Origin: JBCBDX01 sp039822005
GTDB lineage: Bacteria > Pseudomonadota > Alphaproteobacteria > Rhizobiales > Rhizobiaceae
Assembly: GCA_039822005.1 (NCBI GenBank)
Contig: JBCBMZ010000009.1
Location: forward strand, 1 to 64,000
Length of the DNA: 64,000 nt
Reading direction: 5' to 3'
Shown here: positions 53,598-63,291 of the stretch, in pieces
Position numbering within the stretch: position 1 is the stretch's first letter
Layout of the letters: each line of letters starts with the position of its first letter
Program-made: the position numbers and the translations under genes
The notes under the pieces: model-generated
Databases searched by the model: none
What the model saw: the letters and a program-made list of their open reading frames with translations, nothing else
Told to the model about the DNA's origin: nothing

Positions 53598-54899
53598 ATG
53601 AGCGGCTTTATGATTGCGGCGCCGCACTCGGGCAGCGGCAAAACAGTGATGACGCTTGGCATATTGCGGGCACTAAACATGCGAGGTTTTGCCGTCGCTT
53701 CGGCCAAGGCCGGGCCTGATTACATTGACCCGGCATTTCATGCCGTGGCGACTGGTAAGCCGTGCATCAATCTTGATCCTTGGGCGATGCGCGATCGGTT
53801 GATCTTGCAGCTTGCCGGTTCGCAGGGCCGTGGGAACCTCCTCGTTGTCGAGGCGATGATGGGTCTTTTTGATGGTGCGATAGATGACACAGGCAGCGCG
53901 GCCGACCTAGCCTCGCTTTTGGGTTTGCCGATTGTCTTTGTCGTCGACGTATCGCGCATGGGCCAATCGGTGGCAGCGCTTGTTGCTGGCTATCAAAATC
54001 ATCGACCGGACATTTCGGTTGCCGGTCTCATCCTTAACCGCGTGGGTAGTGCGCGCCACCGGCATATGCTGGAGCGGGCGTTGGCGCCTCTGAATATTCC
54101 CATTTTAGGCATTGTGCCCGGCGATCGGGCGTTGTCCCTGCCGTCTCGGCATTTGGGGTTGGTGCAAGCTTCTGAAAAACAGGGATTGGAAAGCTTTGTC
54201 GCCGGTGCTGCCGGGTTGGTTGAAGCACACTGCGATTTGGAACAAATGACATCAATGGAATCCAAGGTGTCAAAAGCGGGATCGATAGGTGCGGGAAAGA
54301 CATGTGCCTTGAAGCCTTTGGGGCAATCCATTGCCATAGCGCGGGATCAGGCCTTCAGCTTTCTTTACCCGCATCTCCTGGATGGGTGGCGTTCACAAGG
54401 GGCATCGGTGAGTTTCTTTTCACCTCTTGCCGACGAAGCGCCGCACCGCGATGCCGATGTGGTCTTTCTGCCCGGTGGCTATCCCGAACTTCATGCCGGT
54501 CGTCTGGCAGGCAACGATCAATTTCGCGCCGGGATGAATGCAGCTGCTGGCCGCAGCGCTCTGATCTACGGCGAATGTGGGGGCTACATGGTTTTGGGGG
54601 ATGCGATCATTGACGATCAGGGTGTTTTACATCGGATGTTGGGACTTTTGCCGGTCACAACAACATTTGCGGAAAAGACCCGGCATTTGGGCTATCGCAG
54701 ACTGAGTGCATCAGCCGTGCCCGGTTGGGAAGCTGATATGCGTGGTCATGAGTTTCACTATACGTCGGTTGTCAAATCTGGCGAAGCACCCCCACTGTTT
54801 CATGCCCATGATGCAGCGAACAATGATCTGGGTCCTGTGGGACAAAAAGTGGGCCATGTCATGGGTTCGTACATGCATGTGATAGACCGTGCAGCATGA
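53598..54899 (+). CDS. cobB: CobB, (hydrogeno)cobyrinic acid a,c-diamide synthase, 433 aa
   Basis: P-loop GSGKT at 12-16 (AAPHSGSGKT) and a glutamine-amidotransferase-like domain with Cys327 (GECGGYMVLG). CobB amidates the a and c acetate side chains using glutamine and ATP, just before cobalt insertion by CobN. Its stop overlaps cobC by ATGA. Confidence 0.95.
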   Translation: MSGFMIAAPHSGSGKTVMTLGILRALNMRGFAVASAKAGPDYIDPAFHAVATGKPCINLDPWAMRDRLILQLAGSQGRGNLLVVEAMMGLFDGAIDDTGSAADLASLLGLPIVFVVDVSRMGQSVAALVAGYQNHRPDISVAGLILNRVGSARHRHMLERALAPLNIPILGIVPGDRALSLPSRHLGLVQASEKQGLESFVAGAAGLVEAHCDLEQMTSMESKVSKAGSIGAGKTCALKPLGQSIAIARDQAFSFLYPHLLDGWRSQGASVSFFSPLADEAPHRDADVVFLPGGYPELHAGRLAGNDQFRAGMNAAAGRSALIYGECGGYMVLGDAIIDDQGVLHRMLGLLPVTTTFAEKTRHLGYRRLSASAVPGWEADMRGHEFHYTSVVKSGEAPPLFHAHDAANNDLGPVGQKVGHVMGSYMHVIDRAA

Positions 54900-55888
54900 G
54901 CGGTTTCATCCAACATGGTGGTGCGCTGGATCGGGCAATTGCCCAATATGGCGGTGTTCCGGAAGAGTGGCTTGACCTCTCTACCGGCATCAATCCACGT
55001 GCCTATCCGGTGGCGGATTTGCCTCCGACCATTTGGCACAACCTGCCGCAAGAGAAAGACCTTAACCAATGCCTTGAGGCAGCGCGCAGCTACTATACCG
55101 TCCCTGAAATGGCAGGGATTGTCGCTGCGCCTGGAACGCAGGCGATCATTCAATGGTTGCCACATCTTTGGCCCGGGCGGGATGCAGTGGTGGTGACGCC
55201 CGCCTATGGTGAGTATGATCAAGTGTTTCGGCTGGCGGGCCGGCAGGTGTCGAAAGTTGGCGATGTTCAAACGACAAACCCTGTAGACAAGGTTGTTTTT
55301 CTGGGTAATCCCAATAACCCCGATGGCCGAATATGGCGCAAGGATGAATGTGAAAAGCTGCTGGAACGCGGGGCATGCCTCGTCATCGATGAAGCCTTCG
55401 GCGATGTCGCGGCGGAGACTTCGCTAACCGACTTAGCCGCGATGGACAATGTCTTGATCTTGAAGTCGTTTGGTAAATTCTTTGGCCTGGCTGGCGTGCG
55501 GCTCGGTATTGCCATCGGCCAAGTTGCACTTGTTGATCGACTGCGCCTGCTTCTCGGTCCCTGGTCGGTGCCCGGCCCCGCGCTGGTTTTGGGAGTTTCT
55601 GCCTTTGCAGATGAACAATGGGCCATTGAAACAAGAGATTGGTTGTCCGCGAAGCGGCACGCGCTGGAACTAATGTTGGTTGATGCGGGATTTGACGTTG
55701 TGGGGGGAACCGATCTTTTCGTGACCGTCGCTCATTCGCGCGCGGCCGCAATCCATGAAGGTTTGGCTAGACAGAAAATCCTGGTGCGTCCATTTGACTA
55801 TGCGCCAAGCTGGTTGAGGTTTGGGGTGCCAGCTGGCGATGCGGCGTTGGCCAGATTGGCAAAAGCGCTTGGTCGGTCTTTGTATTGA
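54896..55888 (+). CDS. cobC: CobC, threonine-phosphate decarboxylase-type PLP enzyme, 330 aa
   Basis: A class I aminotransferase fold with the Schiff-base Lys194 (LKSFGKFFGLAGVRLG) and the pattern FLGNPNNPDGR. CobC (CobD in Salmonella naming) decarboxylates L-threonine phosphate to the aminopropanol phosphate arm of cobalamin. HGGALDRAIAQYGGVPEEWLDLS is the typical N-terminus. It is coupled to cobB before it and to cobD after it. Confidence 0.93.
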   Translation: MSGFIQHGGALDRAIAQYGGVPEEWLDLSTGINPRAYPVADLPPTIWHNLPQEKDLNQCLEAARSYYTVPEMAGIVAAPGTQAIIQWLPHLWPGRDAVVVTPAYGEYDQVFRLAGRQVSKVGDVQTTNPVDKVVFLGNPNNPDGRIWRKDECEKLLERGACLVIDEAFGDVAAETSLTDLAAMDNVLILKSFGKFFGLAGVRLGIAIGQVALVDRLRLLLGPWSVPGPALVLGVSAFADEQWAIETRDWLSAKRHALELMLVDAGFDVVGGTDLFVTVAHSRAAAIHEGLARQKILVRPFDYAPSWLRFGVPAGDAALARLAKALGRSLY

Positions 55889-56844
55889 CTTCTCATCTCG
55901 CCATCCTTGTTGGTGCGCTGTTGTTGGATCGGTTGGTTGGTGATCCGCACTGGCTTTGGCGGCGTTTGCCGCACCCGGTTGTCTGGTTTGGCAAGTTGAT
56001 CTCTTTGGGAGAGGGTTGGCTCAATGACTTGGCGGTTGACGAACAGCGCCGCCGCCGCCGTGGGGTTCTGTTCATCATGGTTTTGGTCGCCGGGGTGTTT
56101 GTCTTCGGCTTCATCCTGTGCCGTTTGTTCGGTACAGTCGGCATTGTTGGCATATTTGTTGAAATTGTACTTGTTGCCATCCTTCTGGCGCAGAAATCGC
56201 TGCTGGATCATGTCAATGCGGTTGCCAAAGGCTTGTGCGCTGGCGGTTTGGAAAGAGGACGGCGGGCTGTCTCCATGATTGTTGGTCGCGATCCCACGAC
56301 CCTTGACGAAGCAGGGGTCAGCCGCGCGGCAATTGAGAGCCTTGCTGAAAACTTCTCTGACGGTGTTGTTGCGCCTGCGCTCTGGTACGCGCTGCTGGGT
56401 CTGCCTGGGTTGTTGGCCTACAAGATGATCAATACGGCTGATTCCATGATCGGTCATCTGTCCGACCGCTATCGGGCGTTTGGCTGGGCGGCCGCAAAAC
56501 TGGATGATGTTGTGAACTGGCCTGCGGCGCGCCTTGCCGCATGTCTGATCCTGTTGTCGCAACCCCTCAAGCTCGGCAAAAACATGAAACTCGTTGCCCG
56601 TGATGCTTCGCTGCATCGTTCCCCCAATGCCGGCTGGCCGGAGGCGGCGATGGCAACCATATCTGGTTTGGCACTGGGCGGACCGCGTATCTATGTGGGC
56701 GATGTGGCCAATGATCCGTTCATCAATGATACCGGTCGCAAAGATGCGGGGCCGCAAGATATTGAACGCTGCATTGGCATTGCCGACCGTGCGTTCTTTG
56801 CCGGGGTGGCTTTGGTCGCAGTCTTCTTTTTTGTCGCGCTTTAG
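55885..56844 (+). CDS. cobD: CobD (CbiB), adenosylcobinamide-phosphate synthase, 319 aa
   Basis: A membrane protein with about five helices and the CbiB signatures DRLVGDPHWLWRRLPHPVVW, SLAENFSDGVVAPALWY and YKMINTADSMIGH. It joins the aminopropanol phosphate arm to adenosylcobyric acid. The start is TTG overlapping the cobC stop (TTGA), the only start that keeps the conserved N-terminus. Its end overlaps the convergent ABC ATPase gene by 4 bases. Confidence 0.94.
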   Translation: MTSHLAILVGALLLDRLVGDPHWLWRRLPHPVVWFGKLISLGEGWLNDLAVDEQRRRRRGVLFIMVLVAGVFVFGFILCRLFGTVGIVGIFVEIVLVAILLAQKSLLDHVNAVAKGLCAGGLERGRRAVSMIVGRDPTTLDEAGVSRAAIESLAENFSDGVVAPALWYALLGLPGLLAYKMINTADSMIGHLSDRYRAFGWAAAKLDDVVNWPAARLAACLILLSQPLKLGKNMKLVARDASLHRSPNAGWPEAAMATISGLALGGPRIYVGDVANDPFINDTGRKDAGPQDIERCIGIADRAFFAGVALVAVFFFVAL

Positions 56845-58472
56845 TTTGCGGCCGCTAATCGGGTGGCGATAGTTCTTTGCAAGTCGGGTGCGGCGTCAAC
56901 AAGCGCGCGCGCTGCTGCCGTTTCCGGATGGCGCAGGACTTCACCAGCTGGGCCGTGTTCCACGATTTTGCCCTCATCCATTACCATCACTTCATGCGTG
57001 ATGGCCCGTGCGACCGCCAGGTCATGAGTGATGAAGAGAAACGCGATTTTCAGATGGTCATTCAGTGTTGCAAATAGATCGAGTATTTGCGCACGGATCG
57101 AGACATCCAGCGCCGACACCGGTTCGTCAGCCACGATCAATTTGGGCCGGGTTATTATGGCGCGGGCAATCGCGAGCCGTTGACGCTGGCCGCCGGAAAA
57201 CTCATGGGGATAGCGGGAAAGCGCATCCTTTGTCATGCCCACTTCATGCAGTGCTTCGAGCACGCGTTCCCGCCGCTCAAGCCTGCTCGGCGCGTCTGGC
57301 AGCGTGTGCAGCGGTTCTGAGATGATCCATTCAACCGTTCGACGCGGGTTGAATGAACCGTACGGGTCTTGAAAAACAACCTGCATATCGCGGCGCAGGC
57401 TTTCCATTTGCGGACCCCTCGCTGTAGCGGTATCGATCCCATGCAGGCTAATGGCGCCGGATGTGGGCTGATCCAGCGCGAGGATCATGCGCGCCAGCGT
57501 GGATTTTCCGCAACCGGAGCGACCAACCAGACCGACCGATCGACCCGCGGTGACCGAAAAGCTGACGGCGTCAACCGCGCGAAACGGTGCTGATTTTGAA
57601 AAAAGGCCGGTGCGCCGACCCGGATAGTCTTTGGTTGCCTTATCAAGAACGAGGAGCGGTGTTTCGCCACTTGCGGCTTTGCGGTTTGCCCATGCCGGCA
57701 CATGGGTAGATGCTTCGGCAAGCTGGCGTGTGTAGCGATGGCTCTGGTAGTGCAAGACGTCGACCGCCTTACCGCTTTCCTGGATCAAACCGTTGCGCAA
57801 GACCGTAATGTTATCGGCCATGTCGGCCACAACACCGAGATCGTGGCTGATCAAAATCAAACCCATGCCGTCCTCTTCGACCAAGGAACGCAGCAGATCG
57901 AGGATTTGTTTTTGCAGAACCACATCCAGGGCAGTCGTCGGTTCATCGGCGATCAGCAATTTTGGTTTCAAGGCGCAGGCAATGGCGATCACCACCCGCT
58001 GGCGTTGTCCCCCGGACAGCTCGTGCGGATAGCGGGTGAGTGCAAACTTTTTTTCCGGTAGGCCGACACGATCCAACAGGCGACGGGCGCGATCATTGGC
58101 ATCCATGCGCGATGCGCCTTCGTGCCAGCGAATACCCTCGGCGACCTGCTCGCCGATCGTTTTGACCGGATTGAGCGCCGTCATCGGTTCCTGGAACACC
58201 ATACCGATATCGTCGCCGCGCAGGACGCACATGTCCGGCTCCGATGCCTCAAGAAGGTTTCGTCCCTGAAATTGGATTTCGCCGGATGGTTTGGCACCAT
58301 TTGGCAGAAGGCGCATGGTGGCGAGCGCCGTCATGGATTTACCCGATCCACTTTCGCCGACGATGGCATGGACGGTTCCGGCATGCACTGTCAGGTTGAT
58401 GTCACGTAGTATCGACTTGTCGCCAATGTCGAGATCAAGGCCCGTGATTTTCAGGATAGTGTGTTTCGACAT
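56841..58472 (-). CDS. Peptide/nickel-type ABC transporter ATPase with two fused domains, 543 aa
   Basis: Two complete ABC domains in one chain: Walker A GESGSGKS and GRSGCGKS, two signatures (LSGGQRQRV and FSGGQRQRL), and Walker B in LLIADEPTTALD and LIVADEPVSALD. This corresponds to fused DppD and DppF. It powers uptake by the permeases encoded upstream on the same strand, and its ATG overlaps the stop of the DppC-like gene (TGATG). The substrate class is peptide-like by family. Confidence 0.92.
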   Translation of the reverse strand: MSKHTILKITGLDLDIGDKSILRDINLTVHAGTVHAIVGESGSGKSMTALATMRLLPNGAKPSGEIQFQGRNLLEASEPDMCVLRGDDIGMVFQEPMTALNPVKTIGEQVAEGIRWHEGASRMDANDRARRLLDRVGLPEKKFALTRYPHELSGGQRQRVVIAIACALKPKLLIADEPTTALDVVLQKQILDLLRSLVEEDGMGLILISHDLGVVADMADNITVLRNGLIQESGKAVDVLHYQSHRYTRQLAEASTHVPAWANRKAASGETPLLVLDKATKDYPGRRTGLFSKSAPFRAVDAVSFSVTAGRSVGLVGRSGCGKSTLARMILALDQPTSGAISLHGIDTATARGPQMESLRRDMQVVFQDPYGSFNPRRTVEWIISEPLHTLPDAPSRLERRERVLEALHEVGMTKDALSRYPHEFSGGQRQRLAIARAIITRPKLIVADEPVSALDVSIRAQILDLFATLNDHLKIAFLFITHDLAVARAITHEVMVMDEGKIVEHGPAGEVLRHPETAAARALVDAAPDLQRTIATRLAAAN

Positions 58473-59347
58473 CAGCGATCCCCACGCAGCTTGGGGTCGA
58501 GTACATCGCGCAGACCGTCGCCCAAAAGGTTCAGGCCAAGAACGGTAACAATAATCGCAACGCCGGGCGCAATGGCCATTTGCGGTGCGATTGCAATCAT
58601 GGTTTGCGCCTCCGACAGCATGCGTCCCCAGGATGGGTTGGGGGGTTGCGCGCCCAGCCCGACATAGGAAAGGCCGGCCTCAGCCAAGATACCAAGCGAG
58701 AATTGGATGGTGCCCTGAACCAGCAACAGGTTGGCGATGTTGGGCAGGACATGCTCCAGCGTGATGCGCGCATCTGTTTTGCCCGATGCACGCGCGGCCA
58801 GGATGAATTCGCGTGGCCAGATTGACAACGCCGCGCCTCGCGCGACCCTTGCAAAAACCGGAATGTTGAAAATGCCAATCGCGATAATGGCATTGAGCGC
58901 GCCGGGCCCAAAAATCGCGGTAATCATGACGGCAGACAAGAGTGCCGGAAAGGCGAAAATGATATCTGAGCCGCGCATCAGGGCCTCGTCGATGATGCCC
59001 TGTTTTGCCGCTGCCAAGCAGCCGACAGGAACGCCTATGATAATGCCAATGGCGACCGCGACAAATGCAACTGCGATCGAATTGCGCGCCCCTTCCATGA
59101 TCATCGAAACAATGTCACGGCCAAAATGGTCTGTGCCAAACCAATGGTCCAATGAAGGGGCTTTGAGCCGGTCTGAAATGACAAGCTTGGTCACATCATA
59201 AGGCGTCCAGACAAATGACACCAACGCAATGGCGACGATCGCCAGTGTTATGCACAATCCGACCAAAAACGACCTGTTACGCAGCGCACGTCGAACAAGT
59301 TGCGCGAAATCATCATGCTCGGTGGCGAGAAGGTTGGCGTCGCTCAT
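58472..59347 (-). CDS. ABC transporter permease, DppC type, 291 aa
   Basis: An inner-membrane permease with an N-terminal helix (FLVGLCITLAIVAIALVSFVW), about five further helices, and the EAA-like loop ILAARASGKTDARITLEHVLPN. DHWFGTDHFGRDI is typical of DppC. The ATG overlaps the DppB stop (ATGA). It forms the translocation pore with the DppB-like subunit. Confidence 0.92.
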   Translation of the reverse strand: MSDANLLATEHDDFAQLVRRALRNRSFLVGLCITLAIVAIALVSFVWTPYDVTKLVISDRLKAPSLDHWFGTDHFGRDIVSMIMEGARNSIAVAFVAVAIGIIIGVPVGCLAAAKQGIIDEALMRGSDIIFAFPALLSAVMITAIFGPGALNAIIAIGIFNIPVFARVARGAALSIWPREFILAARASGKTDARITLEHVLPNIANLLLVQGTIQFSLGILAEAGLSYVGLGAQPPNPSWGRMLSEAQTMIAIAPQMAIAPGVAIIVTVLGLNLLGDGLRDVLDPKLRGDR

Positions 59348-60294
59348 CGCTTTTGTGATCTCAAGCGGGGATCTGCCCAAGCGTAGGCGAGATCGACGAG
59401 GAAGTTGACGGTGATGACAGCGGCTACGAGCAAGGTGACCACGCTTTGGACTACGATCAGGTCGAGCTGCTGGATCGCTTGGAAGACAAGGCGGCCAAGG
59501 CCGGGCAGATAGAAGACATTTTCGATGATGATTGTTCCAGCCAGAAGAAAGGCAAATTGCAGGCCCAAAATCGTCAGGACGGGGATCAAGGCGTTACGTA
59601 GCGCATGATGCCATAGCACGCGCCCGGCAGGCAGCCCCTTGGCTCTTGCGGTGCGGATATAATCCTCGCGCAAAGTATCAAGCAAAGCGGATCGCGTAAT
59701 GCGCGACAGGATAGCGGCCTGAGGCAGCGCAAGCGCAATGGAAGGTAAAATCAGCGATTGCACGGCCGGTCCTGCGCCTGCTTGCCAGCCTGGAAAACCG
59801 CCGGCGGGAACCCAACGCAGTGTGATCGCGAAAATATAGACCAACAACAATGCGAACCAGAAGTTTGGAATGGCGATGCCAAACTGTGTGACCGCCATGG
59901 TTGCCGTGTCGGTTGCTGTACCATGCCGACTGGCTGTGAAAATGCCGACAGGGATGGCGACGCATGTCGATAAAAAAAGTGCCATCAAAGCGAGCGGCAC
60001 GGAAACCATGATTCGCTCGTTGATGAGTTCGCGAACCGGCACCGAGTAGGTGTAGGAGTTGCCGAAATCACCACGAGCCATGTCTGCAAGCCACGTAAGG
60101 TAACGAATGTGAAGTGGATCATCGAGGCGCAGCTGTTGGCGTAAATTCTCCACCGCGTCTTGCGTGGCATTGATGCCAAGCATGAGCCGGGCAGGATCAC
60201 CCGGTACTATCTGAAGTACCGCAAACACGATCAGGCTTGCGGCAAGCAGCGTAATGAGAACGGCGGTCAGGCGGCGGGCAGCATAGGCGAGCAT
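59344..60294 (-). CDS. ABC transporter permease, DppB type, 316 aa
   Basis: Starts MLAYAARRLTAVLITLLAASLIVF, the usual DppB N-terminus, followed by QIVPGDPAR and five more helices, with the cytoplasmic loop DYIRTARAKGLPAGRVLWHHALRNALIP. It pairs with the DppC-like permease. It lies 43 bases after the solute-binding-protein gene. Confidence 0.92.
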   Translation of the reverse strand: MLAYAARRLTAVLITLLAASLIVFAVLQIVPGDPARLMLGINATQDAVENLRQQLRLDDPLHIRYLTWLADMARGDFGNSYTYSVPVRELINERIMVSVPLALMALFLSTCVAIPVGIFTASRHGTATDTATMAVTQFGIAIPNFWFALLLVYIFAITLRWVPAGGFPGWQAGAGPAVQSLILPSIALALPQAAILSRITRSALLDTLREDYIRTARAKGLPAGRVLWHHALRNALIPVLTILGLQFAFLLAGTIIIENVFYLPGLGRLVFQAIQQLDLIVVQSVVTLLVAAVITVNFLVDLAYAWADPRLRSQKR

Positions 60295-60337
60295 GGGGCC
60301 AACCTAAGCTGTCCTTGTCAGGCAATGAAGCAGAAAA

Positions 60338-61819
60338 TCACTGTGACCAACGCACACCGGTCATGTCGTTCGCCTGGATTGGTGAATTCTCCCAAAGACC
60401 TTCAAGATTCGCATCCCAAACGCCGTTCTTGGCCAGCTGGAACAGGAAGCCGTTCACCGCGTCTTCGGTTAGAATTTCCTGCGCAGCGCGAAAGAGTTCA
60501 TAGCGACGATCTTCATCGGCGGAGCGATCCAGCTCGGCGATAACCTCATTAAAGGCGGCGTTCGAATAATCGAAATAGTAATCGTCACGCGCATAAATGC
60601 CGATATCATTGGGCTCGGTGTGCGAGACAATGGTCAGATCATAGTCTTTCGCTTTGAAGACCTGATCGAGCCACTGGCTCCACTCGACCGGGACAATCTC
60701 CATGTCGATACCTACTTCGCGCAGTTGCGAGGCGATGATTTCACCGCCGCGCCGCGCATAGGATGGTGGCGGTAATTTCAGCGTACCCTTAATCCCGTCG
60801 GCAAAGCCCGCTTGGTCAAGCAGCATCTTGGCCTTTTCGGGATCGTAGGGATAAATCTCCACAAGCTCGACATAGGCCGGATGGTGCGGTGCAAAGTGGG
60901 ACCCGATGGGCGTGCCAAGGCCAAACATGGCACCGTCGATAATGGCCTGACGGTCAATTGCGTGCGCTATGGCACGACGAACGAGGATATTGTCAAAAGG
61001 CGGCTTGCCATTGTTGGTGGACAGGATGGTCTCGCCTTCGGTTGAACCGATGACCACCGTAAAGCGCGGGTCGGCCTGAAAGGCCGGGATGCTTTCCGGC
61101 GCTGGCAGGTTCGGGAAAGCTTGAACGTCACCGGCGAGCAGCGCGGATGTGGCAGCTGCCGCGTCCGGGATAAACCGAAACGTGACGGTTTCCAGTGATG
61201 GCGCCTGGCCCCAATAATTGTCAAACGATTCCAGCGTGACAGATGAACCTTTGGCCCAATCGGTGAATTTGAATGGGCCGGTGCCAATTGGCGCTTCCTT
61301 ATTGCCCTCAGCTGTTTCGGGCGCGACAATCACCGCATCGCCCCATCCCATGTTATAAAGGAAAGAACCTTGCGGGCGTGAGAGCGTCACGATGACGGTG
61401 TCATCATTTTTTGCCTCAACACTTTCGATGGCATCAAAGAGGGCTTTTTGCGCGTTGGTCGATTCCGCGCCGCGCGCACGGTCTAGTGAGAAAACCACGT
61501 CTAAAGCATCCAGTGATGAACCATCGTGGAAGACGGCGTTATCGCGCAGATTGAATGTATAGGTCAGGCCATCGGGCGAAATCGTCCAGCTTTCCGCAAG
61601 CGCTGTCTGCACACTGCCATCGCGGCCGATCCGCGTCAGGCCTTCAAAAACGTTGGCGTAAACAATTTCATCAATCGCTGCTGCCGCGCCAGCTGTCGGA
61701 TCAAGGTGAGGCGGTTCCAGCACCATGCCGATGGACAGGTCAGTACGCGCCGCGAAAGCCGAACTGGTGGCCCAAATTGAAGTTGCAACGGCCGTTGTTA
61801 GAATTTTCTTTGTAAACAT
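60338..61819 (-). CDS. Family 5 extracellular solute-binding protein of the peptide ABC transporter, 493 aa
   Basis: A signal peptide (MFTKKILTTAVATSIWATSSAFA) precedes a periplasmic binding protein with the SBP_bac_5 signature near residues 60-90 (ALAESWTISPDGLTYTFNLRD). It captures the ligand and delivers it to the DppB/DppC permease. GGGAG lies 6 bases before the ATG. The M20 gene precedes it by 36 bases, suggesting that the ligand is an amide-containing compound cleaved inside the cell. Confidence 0.92.
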   Translation of the reverse strand: MFTKKILTTAVATSIWATSSAFAARTDLSIGMVLEPPHLDPTAGAAAAIDEIVYANVFEGLTRIGRDGSVQTALAESWTISPDGLTYTFNLRDNAVFHDGSSLDALDVVFSLDRARGAESTNAQKALFDAIESVEAKNDDTVIVTLSRPQGSFLYNMGWGDAVIVAPETAEGNKEAPIGTGPFKFTDWAKGSSVTLESFDNYWGQAPSLETVTFRFIPDAAAATSALLAGDVQAFPNLPAPESIPAFQADPRFTVVIGSTEGETILSTNNGKPPFDNILVRRAIAHAIDRQAIIDGAMFGLGTPIGSHFAPHHPAYVELVEIYPYDPEKAKMLLDQAGFADGIKGTLKLPPPSYARRGGEIIASQLREVGIDMEIVPVEWSQWLDQVFKAKDYDLTIVSHTEPNDIGIYARDDYYFDYSNAAFNEVIAELDRSADEDRRYELFRAAQEILTEDAVNGFLFQLAKNGVWDANLEGLWENSPIQANDMTGVRWSQ

Positions 61820-61855
61820 ATGATGCTCCCGATCCATCATTTGCAGCTAAGCAGT

Positions 61856-63127
61856 TTAATGTCGCACTGTCAGCAACGCATGCGTTGCGTTTGCCATGAC
61901 ATTTGCCGATTGAACCATGTCCTCGATGCCGATCCACTCATCAGGTTGGTGCGCTAAGTCCAAAATTCCCGGCCCGTAAGCAATACAATCATGCAAGTGG
62001 CCCAGCCTTGCCACATGTTTTTGATCATAGGTTCCCGGCGATATTACATAGTCGGGCTCGCGATGAAACTCCTGACGGATGGCGGCTTCGACCGCCTTGA
62101 CCACCGGCGCATGGCGCTCGGTCATGGTGGGCAACACTTCCATGATCTCACGTAGCGTATAGTCAAATTTTGCCCGCTCTGCATTGAGACCATCAAGAAT
62201 GCCGATGATTTCGTTCTTCACGTCATCAATGCTCTCTTCCTGCACGAAACGTCGGTCAAGCGTGAGCTTGCAACTGTCCGGTACATTTGGCGACGGCAAA
62301 CCGGTGTACTCATCAGTCTGACCGCCATGGATGGCGTTGAAATTCAAAGTTGAGCGGCGAGCGCCTTCTGGCACGACCGGCGTGCTCGTTGTTCGTTTAT
62401 CGAGCGCGGGGAACAATTGATCCTCGAATGCGTTGATGACAGCGCCCATATGCCGGATCGCGCAATCGCCAAGAAAGGGCATGGAGCCGTGTGCAATATG
62501 GCCATGTGTTTCGATCTCTGCCCACCAGACCCCGCGGTGCCCGAGACAAATACGGTCTTTGTTCAGCGGTTCCGGTATGATCACATGATCGACGCGCGGT
62601 TTTGAAAAGAAGCCTATTTTTGCAAGGTAGGCAACGCCGCCGAAACCACCTGATTCCTCGTCCACCGTACCGGAGATCTCAATTGCCCCCGGATAGTGCG
62701 GAAAGACCTCGACAAACGCTTCTGCTGCAATGATCGAGGTCGCCAGTCCTCCCTTCATATCGCATGCGCCGCGACCATATATCCGGCCGTTGGAAACGAC
62801 ACCTTCAAAAGGTGGACATGTCCAACCATGGCCGGCTTCGACAACGTCTATGTGGGAGTTGAAATGGATTGTCGGGCCGGGTCGACTGCCTTCGCGCCGC
62901 CCGACGATGTTAACGCGTGGATATTTGTCCGTATGTCCCGGCTCACCTTCAGCTACCAGGAAGCGTGTTTCAAAGCCAGAGCGGGTCAGTCGGCGGGCCA
63001 AATATTCGGCGCAAGGTTTGTATGCGTCGCCCGGTGGGTTAACGGTCGGGAAGCGGATCAGGTCCACAGTCAAAGCAACCAGTTCGTCGGTGCGTTCCGC
63101 GATCGCTGCTCTCAGTTCATCGATCAT
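61856..63127 (-). CDS. M20-family deacylase/peptidase (ArgE/DapE-like), 423 aa
   Basis: A zinc metallopeptidase: HFNSHIDVV (first metal ligand), RGACDMKGG (bridging Asp), TVDEESGG (catalytic Glu) and a C-terminal His in PGTYDQKH. The fold splits an N-acyl or peptide bond, as in acetylornithine deacetylase or succinyl-diaminopimelate desuccinylase. It heads the transporter operon, so it probably processes the imported compound. The ATG used has only a weak upstream site; a longer frame exists but starts poorly. Confidence 0.88.
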   Translation of the reverse strand: MIDELRAAIAERTDELVALTVDLIRFPTVNPPGDAYKPCAEYLARRLTRSGFETRFLVAEGEPGHTDKYPRVNIVGRREGSRPGPTIHFNSHIDVVEAGHGWTCPPFEGVVSNGRIYGRGACDMKGGLATSIIAAEAFVEVFPHYPGAIEISGTVDEESGGFGGVAYLAKIGFFSKPRVDHVIIPEPLNKDRICLGHRGVWWAEIETHGHIAHGSMPFLGDCAIRHMGAVINAFEDQLFPALDKRTTSTPVVPEGARRSTLNFNAIHGGQTDEYTGLPSPNVPDSCKLTLDRRFVQEESIDDVKNEIIGILDGLNAERAKFDYTLREIMEVLPTMTERHAPVVKAVEAAIRQEFHREPDYVISPGTYDQKHVARLGHLHDCIAYGPGILDLAHQPDEWIGIEDMVQSANVMANATHALLTVRH

Positions 63128-63236
63128 GGTGGCTACTTTGCGCTCTTGAACCTGCGCGTGCAACGCGTGATTGCAGCAATTTTCATGCAAATGAAACGGT
63201 CATTGCGCTAAGTAATGGCGCTCTGGGCAAACTGCT

Positions 63237-63265
63237 TTGACCGGATCAGAACTTTTATGTAGTGT
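63237..63265 (+). promoter_or_regulatory. Possible sigma-70-type promoter of the L,D-transpeptidase gene
   Basis: TTGACC, 17 bases, then TAGTGT. The -35 element is close to consensus, the -10 weak. It lies about 27 bases before the start codon. Confidence 0.3.
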
Positions 63266-63291
63266 TTTGGTGTTGATCGGGGGATTTCGGG

